Source of the DNA: Candidatus Zixiibacteriota bacterium
GTDB taxonomy: Bacteria; Zixibacteria; MSB-5A5; GN15; JACZUZ01
Length of the DNA: 64,000 nucleotides
Reading direction: 5' to 3'
NCBI GenBank assembly: GCA_024280775.1
Contig: JAJRPM010000004.1
Location: 327,054 to 391,053 of the forward strand
Within the stretch, counting starts at the first letter, position 1; each line of letters opens with the position of its first letter. Position numbers and translations under genes: made by a program. Below are positions 34,498 through 44,876 of this stretch, in pieces. A model generated the notes under the pieces. It did not search any database. It was not told the origin of the DNA and saw nothing but the letters and a program-made list of their open reading frames with translations.

Positions 34498-36459
34498 ATG
34501 AACGAATTAGCTAACAGTTTCGCATTCAATAACGCCTGGCTGATACCTGCGCTACCGTTTTTCTCTTTCTTAGTGGTGGGGCTATTTATCAGACCAGTGT
34601 CTGATAAACTGGCGGGTATAGTCGCTACACTGTCAGTTGCCACAGCGGCCTTTCTTTCTATTTGGCTGGCGTTTGATTATTTCAGCGCTTTTCCGGCTGG
34701 CGCCGAACATCCGGGTCTGATTTCCTGGAGCTTTGAATGGTTACGCTATGAGGAGCATCTAGCGGTGAATGTAGGCGTGCTGGTTGATTCACTATCGATA
34801 CTTTTGATGGTTGTCGTAACATTTGTCAGCTCGTTGGTGCATTTGTACTCTATCGGCTATATGAAAGGCGAGGACGGCTACGGGCGCTACTTCACTTATT
34901 TGAATCTCTTTACTTTCAGCATGCTAGGGCTGGTAGTCGCCCCGAATATCTTGCAAACTTATGTGTTCTGGGAATTGGTCGGAGTTAGCTCGTTCTTGCT
35001 GATTGGATTCTATTACACCAAACCCAGCGCTGTTTCTGCATCGAAAAAAGCGTTCATTGTCACGCGCTTTGCGGATTTGTTTTTCCTTATCGGTGTCTTG
35101 CTGATCGCAGTCGTCGGTTACAACGCTATGTCGATGTTCGGCGCTCCGGGGAGTTTGCCGGATAACGTTTCAGCATTTGACTTCAGCTACCTGACTTCAT
35201 CCGGGGTTTCAATAATGATGAACAACCTCGGCTTGCTTACTCCGGCGATGATTTTGATTTTCATTGGGGCCGCAGGTAAGAGCGCGCTCTTCCCACTCCA
35301 TATTTGGCTACCGGATGCAATGGAAGGCCCCACTCCGGTTTCGGCTTTGATTCATGCGGCAACTATGGTTGTCGCCGGTGTCTATTTGGTGGCGCGTTTG
35401 TTTATGCCATTCGCGGCCTCGGGCACAGCGCTACTTGTCGCTGGATATGTAGGCGCCTTTACCTGCCTGTTTGCGGCGGTAATAGCCTGCACACAGGACG
35501 ACATCAAGCGCGTGCTGGCCTATTCCACTCTAAGCCAAATCGGCTATATGATATTCGCGCTGGGAGTCGCCAGCGCTACAGAGACACTGGGCTACACCGC
35601 TTCGCTGTTTCATCTCTTCACCCACGCCTTCTTCAAAGCCCTCTTGTTCCTTGGCGCAGGCGCGGTGATTCATGCAGTCCATACCAACAACATTTGGAAC
35701 ATGGGCGGGCTGGCCAAGAAAATGCCTATCACCAACATAACCTTCCTGATAGCGACACTGGCTATATCAGGTGTGTGGCCGTTTGCGGGATTTTTCTCCA
35801 AAGATGAAATCATCGCCTCAGCATTTGGAACTCATCACTATGTAATATTCGCAGTAGGACTATTAGTCGCTGGAATCACTGCGTTCTATATGTTCCGTAT
35901 CTATATAGTGACGTTTCTGGGTAAAGCCCGTTCAGAAGCAGTGAACAAAGCGCATGAAGCGCCAATGACTATGACTATTCCGCTTATAATACTGGCGGCG
36001 CTATCAGCGGTAGCCGGATTCGTGCATTTCGGTGACTTCGTCAGTGTTGGCGCTGAATCCGGACATGCTGAAGGCGGATTCCCGATTTGGATTCCAGCCC
36101 TGCTATCGGGTTTGTCGGGTATTGCAATTGCCTGGTTCATCTATGCAGGTAACAGCGAGCGTTCGAAAGCGCTCACTGAGCGACTAGGCGCTATCTATCG
36201 AGTTATCTATGCAAAATTCTATATCGACGAAATCTATTTGTTCGTCACGCACAAAATTATTTTCCGTTTCATCTCCGCGCCAATCGCCTGGTTTGATAAG
36301 CGAATTGTAGATGGCGGAGTGGATTTAACCGGTTGGATGACTCGCCGTGGCGGAGCGGTTTTCAGCCGCTTACAAACAGGACAGGCGCAAACTTATACGA
36401 CATGGATGGTCAATGGTGTAATCGCAGTTGCGGTACTTATTTGGATCTTTGTTAGTTAA
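34498..36459 (+). CDS. nuoL: NADH-quinone oxidoreductase subunit L
   Basis: The 653-residue antiporter-like subunit has the typical 14-helix core plus a long C-terminal amphipathic helix and final membrane segment. Conserved blocks include YGRYFTYLNLFTFSM, FWELVGVSSFLLIGFY, AAGKSALFPLHIWLPDAMEG, STLSQIGYM and FTHAFFKALLFLGAG. The Lys and Glu residues of the proton channel are intact. Confidence 0.96.
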   Translation: MNELANSFAFNNAWLIPALPFFSFLVVGLFIRPVSDKLAGIVATLSVATAAFLSIWLAFDYFSAFPAGAEHPGLISWSFEWLRYEEHLAVNVGVLVDSLSILLMVVVTFVSSLVHLYSIGYMKGEDGYGRYFTYLNLFTFSMLGLVVAPNILQTYVFWELVGVSSFLLIGFYYTKPSAVSASKKAFIVTRFADLFFLIGVLLIAVVGYNAMSMFGAPGSLPDNVSAFDFSYLTSSGVSIMMNNLGLLTPAMILIFIGAAGKSALFPLHIWLPDAMEGPTPVSALIHAATMVVAGVYLVARLFMPFAASGTALLVAGYVGAFTCLFAAVIACTQDDIKRVLAYSTLSQIGYMIFALGVASATETLGYTASLFHLFTHAFFKALLFLGAGAVIHAVHTNNIWNMGGLAKKMPITNITFLIATLAISGVWPFAGFFSKDEIIASAFGTHHYVIFAVGLLVAGITAFYMFRIYIVTFLGKARSEAVNKAHEAPMTMTIPLIILAALSAVAGFVHFGDFVSVGAESGHAEGGFPIWIPALLSGLSGIAIAWFIYAGNSERSKALTERLGAIYRVIYAKFYIDEIYLFVTHKIIFRFISAPIAWFDKRIVDGGVDLTGWMTRRGGAVFSRLQTGQAQTYTTWMVNGVIAVAVLIWIFVS

Positions 36460-36489
36460 GAGAAAAGAAATACCTCTGAGATAGTTATA

Positions 36490-38031
36490 ATGGGATTAGT
36501 TAGCTGGCTTTTTGTACTTCCGTTTGCAACGGCAATCGCAGTAATTCTCACCCCGGCGGGTATGCCGAAGATGGTGAAGAAAATTGCGCTTGCCGGTACG
36601 TCTTTGCATTTGGCGCTTACTGCCTTTGTTACTTACAAATTTGTTCAAGTTGCGGCATTCTCCGGTGATGCGGTCAAAGACGCTCTCATCACCCATTTGT
36701 ATCTCGTGGAAAAAGTTCCGTGGTTCGAGAGTCTCGGGATTCAGTATTTTGTCGGTCTTGACGGCATTTCAATGTTCATGGTCATTCTGACCTCGATAGT
36801 GATTTTCACTGGTGTACTTGCCAGTTGGACTGTCACTGAGCGTCCCAAGGAGTTTTTTGCGTTACTGCTTATTCTAGTCTCCGGGGTTTTCGGAGTTTTT
36901 GTCAGCTTCGATTTGTTCTTGTTCTTCCTGTTCTATGAAGTTGCTGTATTACCCATGTATCTGCTTATCGGAATTTGGGGAACCGGACCGAAAGAGTATT
37001 CGGCGATGAAACTCACTATGATGCTGATGGCATCTTCCGCGCTGATACTTGTCGGGTTTCTAGCGCTATATCAAGGAAGCGGCAAAGAGACCTTTGACCT
37101 AATCGAAATCTCAAAAGTTCATTTCCCGATTGTTTTCCAGAACTGGGTCTTTCCGGTTATTTTTATCGGCTTTGGTGTCATCGGGGCGCTCTATCCATTC
37201 CATACCTGGTCACCCGATGGACATTCCTCAGCGCCGACTGCTGTATCTATGCTCCATGCCGGGGTGCTGATGAAACTTGGCGGCTATGGCGCATTGCGTA
37301 TTGGCCTTTATCTACTGCCGGAGGGCGCACAAAATTGGGCGCTGTTCTTCATGGGCCTCACGACTATCAACATCATCTACGGCGCCTTTGCGGCTATCAA
37401 ACAAAAAGACCTGAAGTTTTTCACCGCCTATTCTTCTGTGAGTCATTGCGGTTTTGTGCTTTTCGGAATTGTCACTTTGAATATGATTGGTGTCAAGGGC
37501 GCAGTTATTCAAATGTTCTCACATGGCATAATGACCGCGCTATTTTTCGGACTTATCGGCATGGTTTACGGACGCACTAAAACTCGTATCGTCACCGACA
37601 TGGGCGGCCTTGCAAAGGTCATGCCCTGGCTGGCGGTGTGTTTCTATATCGCAGGACTTGCATCACTTGGTCTACCGGGATTGGCTGGCTTTATCGCTGA
37701 ATCGCATATTTTCCTGGGAGGTTTTGTGGGCAACCAATGGGCTGATGCGACAACGATGCGAATACTGACTGTAATCGCCACTATGTCGATTGTGGTAACC
37801 GCAGTTTATGTTCTGCGGGGTTTGGCGAATGTTTTCCAGGGACCGCTTAAAGAGCAGTTCAAAACTCTCACTGACGCTACTCTGACCGAGAAAATTAGTA
37901 CCGGCATTTTGGTAGTGACACTTGCGATAGTCGGTATGGCGCCCTGGTATTTTATTGACCTGATTGAAGCAGCTGTTTATCCAATGATTAACCGACTGGG
38001 ACTTACCGCCAGCAACTGGATGGTCTTCTAA
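36490..38031 (+). CDS. nuoM: NADH-quinone oxidoreductase subunit M (first copy)
   Basis: The 513-residue antiporter-like subunit has FYEVAVLPMYLLIGIWG with its functional Glu, the YPFHTWSPDGHSSAPTAVSM block, LKFFTAYSSVSHCGFVLFG and FSHGIMTALFFGLIGM. It is followed one base later by nuoN. A second, partial nuoM lies at the right end of the window. Confidence 0.95.
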   Translation: MGLVSWLFVLPFATAIAVILTPAGMPKMVKKIALAGTSLHLALTAFVTYKFVQVAAFSGDAVKDALITHLYLVEKVPWFESLGIQYFVGLDGISMFMVILTSIVIFTGVLASWTVTERPKEFFALLLILVSGVFGVFVSFDLFLFFLFYEVAVLPMYLLIGIWGTGPKEYSAMKLTMMLMASSALILVGFLALYQGSGKETFDLIEISKVHFPIVFQNWVFPVIFIGFGVIGALYPFHTWSPDGHSSAPTAVSMLHAGVLMKLGGYGALRIGLYLLPEGAQNWALFFMGLTTINIIYGAFAAIKQKDLKFFTAYSSVSHCGFVLFGIVTLNMIGVKGAVIQMFSHGIMTALFFGLIGMVYGRTKTRIVTDMGGLAKVMPWLAVCFYIAGLASLGLPGLAGFIAESHIFLGGFVGNQWADATTMRILTVIATMSIVVTAVYVLRGLANVFQGPLKEQFKTLTDATLTEKISTGILVVTLAIVGMAPWYFIDLIEAAVYPMINRLGLTASNWMVF

Positions 38032-38032
38032 T

Positions 38033-39463
38033 ATGAATGCTCTAGCCCCTGAAATTATTGTAGCAGTCACCGGCTTTGTGGTATTGCTGGCTGACCTGTT
38101 TCTCGCAGAAAAGCGGAAACACATTCTCGGGCCATTGGCTTTGGTAGGATTAGTGGTGGGCGGTGTTGCGGTTTTCAACCTGATGCCCCAAACAGTAGAG
38201 GCGCTGGGCGGACGATTTGTCTTTAACCCGGTAGCTGGATGGTTCAAGCTATTGTTCATTCTTGCCGGAGCATTTACGGCAATTTTCTGCTGGCAGTCAC
38301 GAGCCAAGGAGAAACTGGAGTCCGACGGTGAATTCTATTCGGTGATGCTCTTCACGTTAGTCGGGATGATGTTCCTGATTTCCGCGACAGACCTTATCAC
38401 ATTGTATATCAGCCTGGAGTTGGCAACAATTCCGTTATTTGCGTTGGCGGCCTGGAAAAAGGGTGACCCGCTCTCCGGTGAGGCCGGATTGAAATATGTC
38501 ATCTTCGGAGCGTTGGCTTCGGGGCTGTTGCTCTATGGGTTAGGACTGCTCTATGGCTTAGCTGGAAGCGCCGATTTGCAGACAATCCGTGAGACCATCA
38601 CCGCATCACCTGCGCTATGGTTAGCCGCTGGCATAATTACCGCCGGTATTGGGTTCAAAATCACTATGGTGCCGTTCCACATGTGGGCGGCGGATGTGTA
38701 TCAAGGCGCCCCGACTACTGTCACCGCCTACCTCTCAGTGGCTTCCAAGAGCGCAGGAATTGCTTTCATGTTCCAAATGTTTTTCGGAATTTTCGGAGCG
38801 CAATTGAGTGAATGGGGCTGGTTGATTGCCGGACTTGCGACTGTGACTATGACACTCGGAAACCTTGTTGCGATAGTGCAGAACAATATCAAACGCTTCA
38901 TGGCCTTCAGCGCTATCTCGCAGGCCGGGTATATCATCCTTGGATTCCTCGGACCGTTTTCTGAGAGTGTGCCGTCGATGTTGTACTATTTATTTATCTA
39001 TGTCTTCACTAACATGGCGGTCTTCGGTGTGATCATCTATTACAATGACACCACCGGCAAAGAAAACATCGACGACTACAAAGGCCTCTCGCGCACCAAT
39101 CCGGTCATCGCTTTGGTGATGATGCTCGGGCTTTTCAGTTTGGCGGGTATCCCGCCACTATCAGGTTTCGTGGGGAAATTTTTCCTCTTCAACATAGCCG
39201 CCAAAGCCGGCTACCACTGGCTAGTAGCAGTAGCGGCGCTAAACTCCACCATCTCGCTATATTACTATCTAAGAATAGTACGGCAGATGTATATGGAGCC
39301 CCCCACCGCAGACGCCAAGAGCCTATCAATGTCAAAAGCGCTGGCGTTCACATTTCTGATTCTTACCATAGGTGTGACGCTATTCGGAGTGATTCCGGGG
39401 ATTTATGAGACGATCAACGCACAGACTTCCGGGTGGTTGTCTGCGTTGCAGTTGTTTCCGTAA
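38033..39463 (+). CDS. nuoN: NADH-quinone oxidoreductase subunit N (first copy)
   Basis: The 476-residue subunit has the NuoN/antiporter core: YISLELATIPLFALAAW, FKITMVPFHMWAADVYQGAP, NNIKRFMAFSAISQAGYI and SLAGIPPLSGFVGKFFLF. It closes an 11-gene set A-D and H-N. No nuoE, nuoF or nuoG is present, and the gene is followed 13 bases later by a convergent restriction-modification-like gene. Confidence 0.95.
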   Translation: MNALAPEIIVAVTGFVVLLADLFLAEKRKHILGPLALVGLVVGGVAVFNLMPQTVEALGGRFVFNPVAGWFKLLFILAGAFTAIFCWQSRAKEKLESDGEFYSVMLFTLVGMMFLISATDLITLYISLELATIPLFALAAWKKGDPLSGEAGLKYVIFGALASGLLLYGLGLLYGLAGSADLQTIRETITASPALWLAAGIITAGIGFKITMVPFHMWAADVYQGAPTTVTAYLSVASKSAGIAFMFQMFFGIFGAQLSEWGWLIAGLATVTMTLGNLVAIVQNNIKRFMAFSAISQAGYIILGFLGPFSESVPSMLYYLFIYVFTNMAVFGVIIYYNDTTGKENIDDYKGLSRTNPVIALVMMLGLFSLAGIPPLSGFVGKFFLFNIAAKAGYHWLVAVAALNSTISLYYYLRIVRQMYMEPPTADAKSLSMSKALAFTFLILTIGVTLFGVIPGIYETINAQTSGWLSALQLFP

Positions 39464-39476
39464 CCTGCGATTCTGC

Positions 39477-42400
39477 TCATAATCGCTCTTTCAAGGTTGA
39501 GAATATTTTCTCTTGAAGATCTTCGTCTGAAGTTCGTTCAGCAACAAGTTCTCTCAGTTTCTTGTCGCGACGTTTGATGAATCGCTCATACTCTTTACAC
39601 ACTCTTTCACACTCTTCTGAGTCGTATGGAACGCGTTGTAAACTCCGGAGTCCATCTTCTGTTAGCAAGGAAATCAAATTGTCTTGTGCAGTATTCCTAG
39701 TCTTCAAATGCCCGGTATTGCGCTTATTGCCTTTGACAAATGTCAGTACATTTCCATTGAACATATCGGCAGATTTCTCAGGGGCGCCTTCTTCTGGAAT
39801 GTCGTAGGTGTCATAAAGTTCGTCGGTGTCAATGAAGTCAGGATCATACTGTTGGAAAAGCCATTTCTCCGCTGATTGAATCTCTTCAAAAATCTGATCT
39901 GCGATATCAGTGAAACTCTGACGCCCACGACGCTTGGTGAGATTCTTGTTTGCGATGGCTTTTTCTTCTTTTTGCCTGGTATTCTCGAAATGCTCCCCTA
40001 AGAAAGCATACAATCTACCGACGAGTTCTTTCCGATACTTTTTGCTCTTTACACCCAACATTCCAAGTGTGGCTTCGTCAAGTTCTCGTCGATCAGGCAT
40101 ATCAAGTTCTGTATCAGTATCAAGATTGAGCAGTTCCTTCTCCTTACCGGCTCGACTATACGCCATTTCTCGCAGTCTTCGCTCGGAAAGAAATGGTATT
40201 ACTTTCCGGCTCATCATTTTCTTGTACGGCTTTAGTATAGCGTCTCTTGCGGCTTGTGGCGCTTTGAAAGGATCAGGCACTAGCATCATGTTCACATCTA
40301 CAACCATTGTGCTCCAGTTCCCCTCATTACCCATCGGGCGACCATACTGCAAGGATGAAAGCAAGCACCAAGAAGAATTCAATAGCGCCCCCCACAAATC
40401 AGGATCGTTGAATTTCTCTGGGGAATGGATTTCATACAGCCTGCAGTTCGCAATAAGTCTGTCGTGATTTGCCGGAGCTACATGTCGATACTGCCTCTCT
40501 TTAGGCCACAAACATGGCGCGCGTCGATGGCCCGTCACGTCGAACCACTCTCGGTTCTCCGAAACCCTCGCGGCGCAGGTACTGCCCCGGTGGAAACCTT
40601 GACTTTCTCCCCACTTTATGTACTTGTAGCACCAAGTATTCTTTGGAATCTTCGGAGAAGATGGAGCTAGTAATACCATTCGGTTACAATCGGTTCCATT
40701 GACTGAAAACTTTGAGACTTCCATCAAGCTGTGAATCTCTGGTTCAAGAAAACGTGTTTCAATAGGCTTAATCTCTGCCTGTTTCTCTCCGCAGGAGACC
40801 AAAGCGATTCTACCACTCTTACACAAATCTCGTTTCACGCCAAATGTTTGCTCGAACTCTACTGGATCTGCATGGTCACTTAGGCAACTGCCTGTAATAT
40901 CTCGTACATAGAAGAAGTCGTCGCATCCAGAAGTTAGACCACGCCTAACATCTGCGATATTTCCAAGAGGACCCCATTTATTCGCGGTCAATTCAAGAAG
41001 TTCGAACCAAAGGTCAGGCGCCCGAAGGTGCACACCCCACTTGCCACCGTAGTATTTGCCATCAGTCTTGCCTAAGACGCTCCCAAGCTCTACGCCTGCG
41101 TTCCACAATTCCTCCTGCCGTACCAGACGCGAGCGGTACCGTTCGTTGACGGTGTTCTCGGTTGTCGATAATATCTCATCACGGAATTCGTCGGCGGCTA
41201 GAATAGCGCCTGCAACAGTTCCGTCATTGGCCAGGATTTCGCCCATTGGTCTACGTAGTTGGACGAATCTGACAGTATTCTTCATTCGCTTGGATTCATC
41301 TGTTTGTCGCTTGAGAATAGTCACTGTAGTAGCTACTCGTGCGCCGACAAACCACGGCTCATCTATGCTTTCAAATATCGCATGGATTTCAAAATTTCTA
41401 AGAATCCACTCTTGCAACTTGAATCCATATTCCACATCCAGCCATTGACTCGATGTCAAGAGACACAAGTATCCGTCTTTCTTTAAGAAAGTCGTAGCAT
41501 GCGGCCAAAAGTAGCAATGAATGTCGCTTCTTCCTGACAGTGTAACACTTGATTCCTTTTGGACAAGCTCCTTGTACCACGGTTTCTTGGCTTTTGGGAT
41601 TTCTTCCTGCCGAATGTAAGGGGGATTGCCGATGATCGCATCCAGCTCTGGTGTCTTTACGTCTCTTTGTTGAACTTTCCCTAACCCCCCGGATTTGACT
41701 TTTCGTGGAAGGGTCGCAAAAACTTTGTCGGATTGTACATCAAAAAAATCGCTACGCACTATCTGGGGATAGTTTTCATCATCAATCAAATCTCGTACCG
41801 CAAGATTGATAGTGGTCAGATGTGTAGCGAAATCCATTATGTCCACACCAAAGAGATTCTTCAAAATCTCACCATGAGCTTGTCCAGGCATGAGCGCTCT
41901 CATTCTAGCGTATGCCCTGACCAGGAAAGTACCACCTCCACATGAGGGATCCATCACTTTTTCGTTACCATTGCGAATACAGAAACTATTGATGAGATCA
42001 ACAATTTCGACACGTGTGTAGTATTGGCCGTACTTATGGCGCTCTTCCGGCGATAACAGGCGTTCAAACAAAGAGCCAATAACCTCATGGTCTAGCTTTG
42101 AAAAATCGAAGTCGTGGATCTCATCTATCAACGTTCGCCAATGTGGCACAGCTTCGTCAGAATGAAAAGGTATTCTATTTCCAACTGATATATGCTTTTC
42201 ACCAAAGACAGTCTCATAGTCGCCTGTGACTTTGATGGCGGCCTTAAAATCCTTCTCTAAATGCGCCCAAAGTTTTTCACCGGTATCGATATGTTCTGGT
42301 ACGCGAAGTTTCTTGAGACGTCTACCATACCTCCTTAGTAAGGCCTCGTGGAACACTAGCTTATTGACCAGCGCATAGCAGGCAAAGCGCGATGCACGAT

Positions 42401-43073
42401 CGAGATTTTCTCTAATGCCATCCGGGTCAGCGTATATTATCCATCCTTGATCCTCACGCATCCACTTGTCAATTCTAGCTCGCTCTCTTTTCCTTTGATA
42501 GAGCCGGTCAAGCTCATCGTAACAAAACTGAATCGGCGTTCTAAGGGATGATTCAAGAGCGTCAATGAATTTCTCGTCAGGCGGCTTTCTTCCTATTTTT
42601 GCTGTACCTTCAAGAATTTGAGCCACGGCATGAAGAAATTTGACCAACCAATCTCTGATATCTTCTTCTGTAGCTCTGTGCTCAAGTTGAGTCTCGTTGT
42701 GGACGCTAGTTACTGTCCAAACTTTGTAATCCTGTCCCAACTTTGACGGATCTGCCGGATCAGTTTCCCACAGAACACATTCGTTGACATTCCATGTGAA
42801 AAAGAAACGTGCTTTGGCGCGGCGGGCCTTCTTGCGGGCGTCTTTTACAACCTTACTTATGTACGGACTATTCCCGTCGGCACGATACGGAAGCTTAATT
42901 TCTCCCGTAAGGATCGGGCGCCTACTCTTATCTAGAATCGAAAGGTCACGTCGTTTTTGACTACCCGAGCCAGTTTGCTCGATTTTCGCTTGTTTGAAAG
43001 GAGGGATCGGAGTCCTGTCCAACAACTGATTTATCCAGCTACTTACATCACCTGTGAATTCCCACTCATTCAT
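39477..43073 (-). CDS. Single-chain restriction-modification-like enzyme (N6-adenine methylase with PD-(D/E)xK-like N-terminus)
   Basis: The 1198-residue protein starts with a possible PD-(D/E)xK nuclease core (D43 in RRDLSILDK, then E58-x-K60 in TGEIK). It continues with a helical linker and then an adenine-specific methylase: the SAM motif DPSCGGGTFLVRAYARM at about 374-392 and the catalytic NPPYIRQEE at about 484. The region from about 640 to 1000 resembles TaqI-like target recognition. This order matches Eco57I-like type IIG enzymes. No partner defence gene (helicase, specificity subunit, BREX or DISARM) is adjacent. The gene is convergent to nuoN with a 13-base gap. Confidence 0.8.
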   Translation of the reverse strand: MNEWEFTGDVSSWINQLLDRTPIPPFKQAKIEQTGSGSQKRRDLSILDKSRRPILTGEIKLPYRADGNSPYISKVVKDARKKARRAKARFFFTWNVNECVLWETDPADPSKLGQDYKVWTVTSVHNETQLEHRATEEDIRDWLVKFLHAVAQILEGTAKIGRKPPDEKFIDALESSLRTPIQFCYDELDRLYQRKRERARIDKWMREDQGWIIYADPDGIRENLDRASRFACYALVNKLVFHEALLRRYGRRLKKLRVPEHIDTGEKLWAHLEKDFKAAIKVTGDYETVFGEKHISVGNRIPFHSDEAVPHWRTLIDEIHDFDFSKLDHEVIGSLFERLLSPEERHKYGQYYTRVEIVDLINSFCIRNGNEKVMDPSCGGGTFLVRAYARMRALMPGQAHGEILKNLFGVDIMDFATHLTTINLAVRDLIDDENYPQIVRSDFFDVQSDKVFATLPRKVKSGGLGKVQQRDVKTPELDAIIGNPPYIRQEEIPKAKKPWYKELVQKESSVTLSGRSDIHCYFWPHATTFLKKDGYLCLLTSSQWLDVEYGFKLQEWILRNFEIHAIFESIDEPWFVGARVATTVTILKRQTDESKRMKNTVRFVQLRRPMGEILANDGTVAGAILAADEFRDEILSTTENTVNERYRSRLVRQEELWNAGVELGSVLGKTDGKYYGGKWGVHLRAPDLWFELLELTANKWGPLGNIADVRRGLTSGCDDFFYVRDITGSCLSDHADPVEFEQTFGVKRDLCKSGRIALVSCGEKQAEIKPIETRFLEPEIHSLMEVSKFSVNGTDCNRMVLLAPSSPKIPKNTWCYKYIKWGESQGFHRGSTCAARVSENREWFDVTGHRRAPCLWPKERQYRHVAPANHDRLIANCRLYEIHSPEKFNDPDLWGALLNSSWCLLSSLQYGRPMGNEGNWSTMVVDVNMMLVPDPFKAPQAARDAILKPYKKMMSRKVIPFLSERRLREMAYSRAGKEKELLNLDTDTELDMPDRRELDEATLGMLGVKSKKYRKELVGRLYAFLGEHFENTRQKEEKAIANKNLTKRRGRQSFTDIADQIFEEIQSAEKWLFQQYDPDFIDTDELYDTYDIPEEGAPEKSADMFNGNVLTFVKGNKRNTGHLKTRNTAQDNLISLLTEDGLRSLQRVPYDSEECERVCKEYERFIKRRDKKLRELVAERTSDEDLQEKIFSTLKERL

Positions 43074-43127
43074 CCGAACAATATCCGTAATTGTTGCCCG
43101 TTACCCAAGCACAAATAAGTTGGGCGC

Positions 43128-44876
43128 TTACAGGCTCTCAATTAGCTTGCGGTTGTAGCGTTGCAGGAGTTTTTCCTGGCGGATTACTCCCAATATTTTT
43201 GCGGATTCTTTGTTCTCTACCACTGGCAATAGAGACAAACCCTTTCCGGCCATTAGTTTTTGGGCGGTTTCCAATGAGTCTGATTTTGTCACTGTCAAAG
43301 GCAAAGAGGCGATGTCCTGCGCGATGATTAAGTTTACAACGGTATCGGCGGCTAACGCGCGATGTAAATCGCTGAAAGTTAACACACCAGTTAGAGCGCC
43401 GTTATAGTCGACTACCATGAAGTATGTTTCCCCGGAATCCGATGCGTGTTGCATAATCTGAGGCAAGGTCGCCGACGCCGGCACCAACGTCACATTCTCA
43501 TCCATCGCATCAGCAACGGTCAGGTTACGCAAAATATCGATGTCCTTACCGGCTTTGAGATTTATCCCGCGCTTGGCAAGTTTGATAGTGTAAATCGATT
43601 CTTTATTGAGCTTTTGCGCCAATAAGGTTGTGAATACAACGGCAACCATCAGCGGCAGAATGATTCTGTAGTCACTTGTCATCTCAAAAATTATCAAAAT
43701 CGCTGTCATCGGCGCATGGGTAGTCCCGCTCACCAAACAGGCCATCCCAACGAGAGCATAAGCCCCCGGACTCACACCCAATCCCGGAAAGACTGCATCC
43801 ACCAAAAAGCCAAAAGCTCCACCGGCCATAGCCCCCATAAATAGCGCCGGCGCGAAAATTCCGCCGGAAGAGCCGGAGCCGAGTGTTAAAGAAGTAGCGA
43901 CAATTTTCAGGAAGATAAGGATAATTAACAGCCGCAAAACCATGTGTCCTTCGAGAGCTTGAGTTACTGATTCATATCCATCGGCGAAAACCTGCGGGTA
44001 AAAAAGCCCGATGAAACCAAGAAACAATCCACCGAATGCCGGTTTCAAGTAGGGAGAGATTTTCAGGTTGTCCCAAAAATCCTCCGACCAATCAAGTGTC
44101 TTGGTGAAGCCAACCGCTACAAACGCTAGAACCAAACCCATAACCGCATAAATAGGAATCTCCCAGGAAGAAACCAGTTCATAAGGCGGAACAATAAAGG
44201 CTGGATTGTTTCCCATCAGCGAGCGCGATACCACCGAAGCCACCACCGAGCTAATTAGCACCGGCGAGAATGTCTTGATTGCGAAGTCACCGAGAATGAC
44301 CTCCAGTGAGAAAAACACGCCGGCTATCGGCGCATTAAAGACCGCCGAGATTCCCGCCGCGGCTCCACAACCCACTAATATCCGAACTCTGTCAGTGGAG
44401 AGTTTGAACACCTGGCCGATTGTTGAGCCAATTGCCGATCCAATTTGCACAATCGGCCCTTCACGCCCCGCCGAGCCTCCCGAGCCAATACAAATCGCAG
44501 AGGCGACAGTCTTGACCACTGCCACTCGCGGACGTATCACACCGCATTCACGGGCCACAGCATTCATGACCTCTGGAACCCCATGCCCTTTGGCTTCCTT
44601 GGCAAAACGAATAATCAACGGCGCTGATAGCAAGCCGCCAATGAATGGAATCAAGGGTATCCAATATAGCCGGTCGGTGGAAAGGCCATAGACTGTAGTA
44701 TCGCCAAGGTCAACGAATAATCCGGTGAAAAAGGTTATGAGCTTGATAAAGGCATAGGCTCCAAGTCCTGTCGAGGCTCCGACAATCACAGAGAAGATTA
44801 TCAGGATTTGAGTTTGTGACAGATGAAGTATCGGAGCTAGGAAGCGAACAACGCGATTTGAGCTGCTGAGTATCAT
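43128..44876 (-). CDS. ClC-family chloride channel/antiporter with C-terminal CBS pair
   Basis: The 582-residue membrane protein has the ClC selectivity motifs: GSGGSAGREGP with gating Glu139, GSGSSGGIFAPALF and the later segment LVGMACLVSGTTHAP. About residues 450-580 contain two CBS domains (ADAMDENVTLVPASATLPQI, and LPVVENKESAKILGVIR). It moves chloride, perhaps in exchange for protons. CBS domains may sense nucleotides. The gene stands alone between convergent and divergent neighbours. Confidence 0.92.
   Translation of the reverse strand: MILSSSNRVVRFLAPILHLSQTQILIIFSVIVGASTGLGAYAFIKLITFFTGLFVDLGDTTVYGLSTDRLYWIPLIPFIGGLLSAPLIIRFAKEAKGHGVPEVMNAVARECGVIRPRVAVVKTVASAICIGSGGSAGREGPIVQIGSAIGSTIGQVFKLSTDRVRILVGCGAAAGISAVFNAPIAGVFFSLEVILGDFAIKTFSPVLISSVVASVVSRSLMGNNPAFIVPPYELVSSWEIPIYAVMGLVLAFVAVGFTKTLDWSEDFWDNLKISPYLKPAFGGLFLGFIGLFYPQVFADGYESVTQALEGHMVLRLLIILIFLKIVATSLTLGSGSSGGIFAPALFMGAMAGGAFGFLVDAVFPGLGVSPGAYALVGMACLVSGTTHAPMTAILIIFEMTSDYRIILPLMVAVVFTTLLAQKLNKESIYTIKLAKRGINLKAGKDIDILRNLTVADAMDENVTLVPASATLPQIMQHASDSGETYFMVVDYNGALTGVLTFSDLHRALAADTVVNLIIAQDIASLPLTVTKSDSLETAQKLMAGKGLSLLPVVENKESAKILGVIRQEKLLQRYNRKLIESL

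Noticed and set aside
37672-38307. A 211-codon minus-strand frame across the nuoM/nuoN junction
   Set aside because: It is antisense to two certain genes and its composition is typical of a shadow frame.
39477-43073. A BREX or DISARM defence island
   Set aside because: The methylase alone resembles PglX-like proteins, but no helicase, phosphatase, protease or other partner gene lies on either side.
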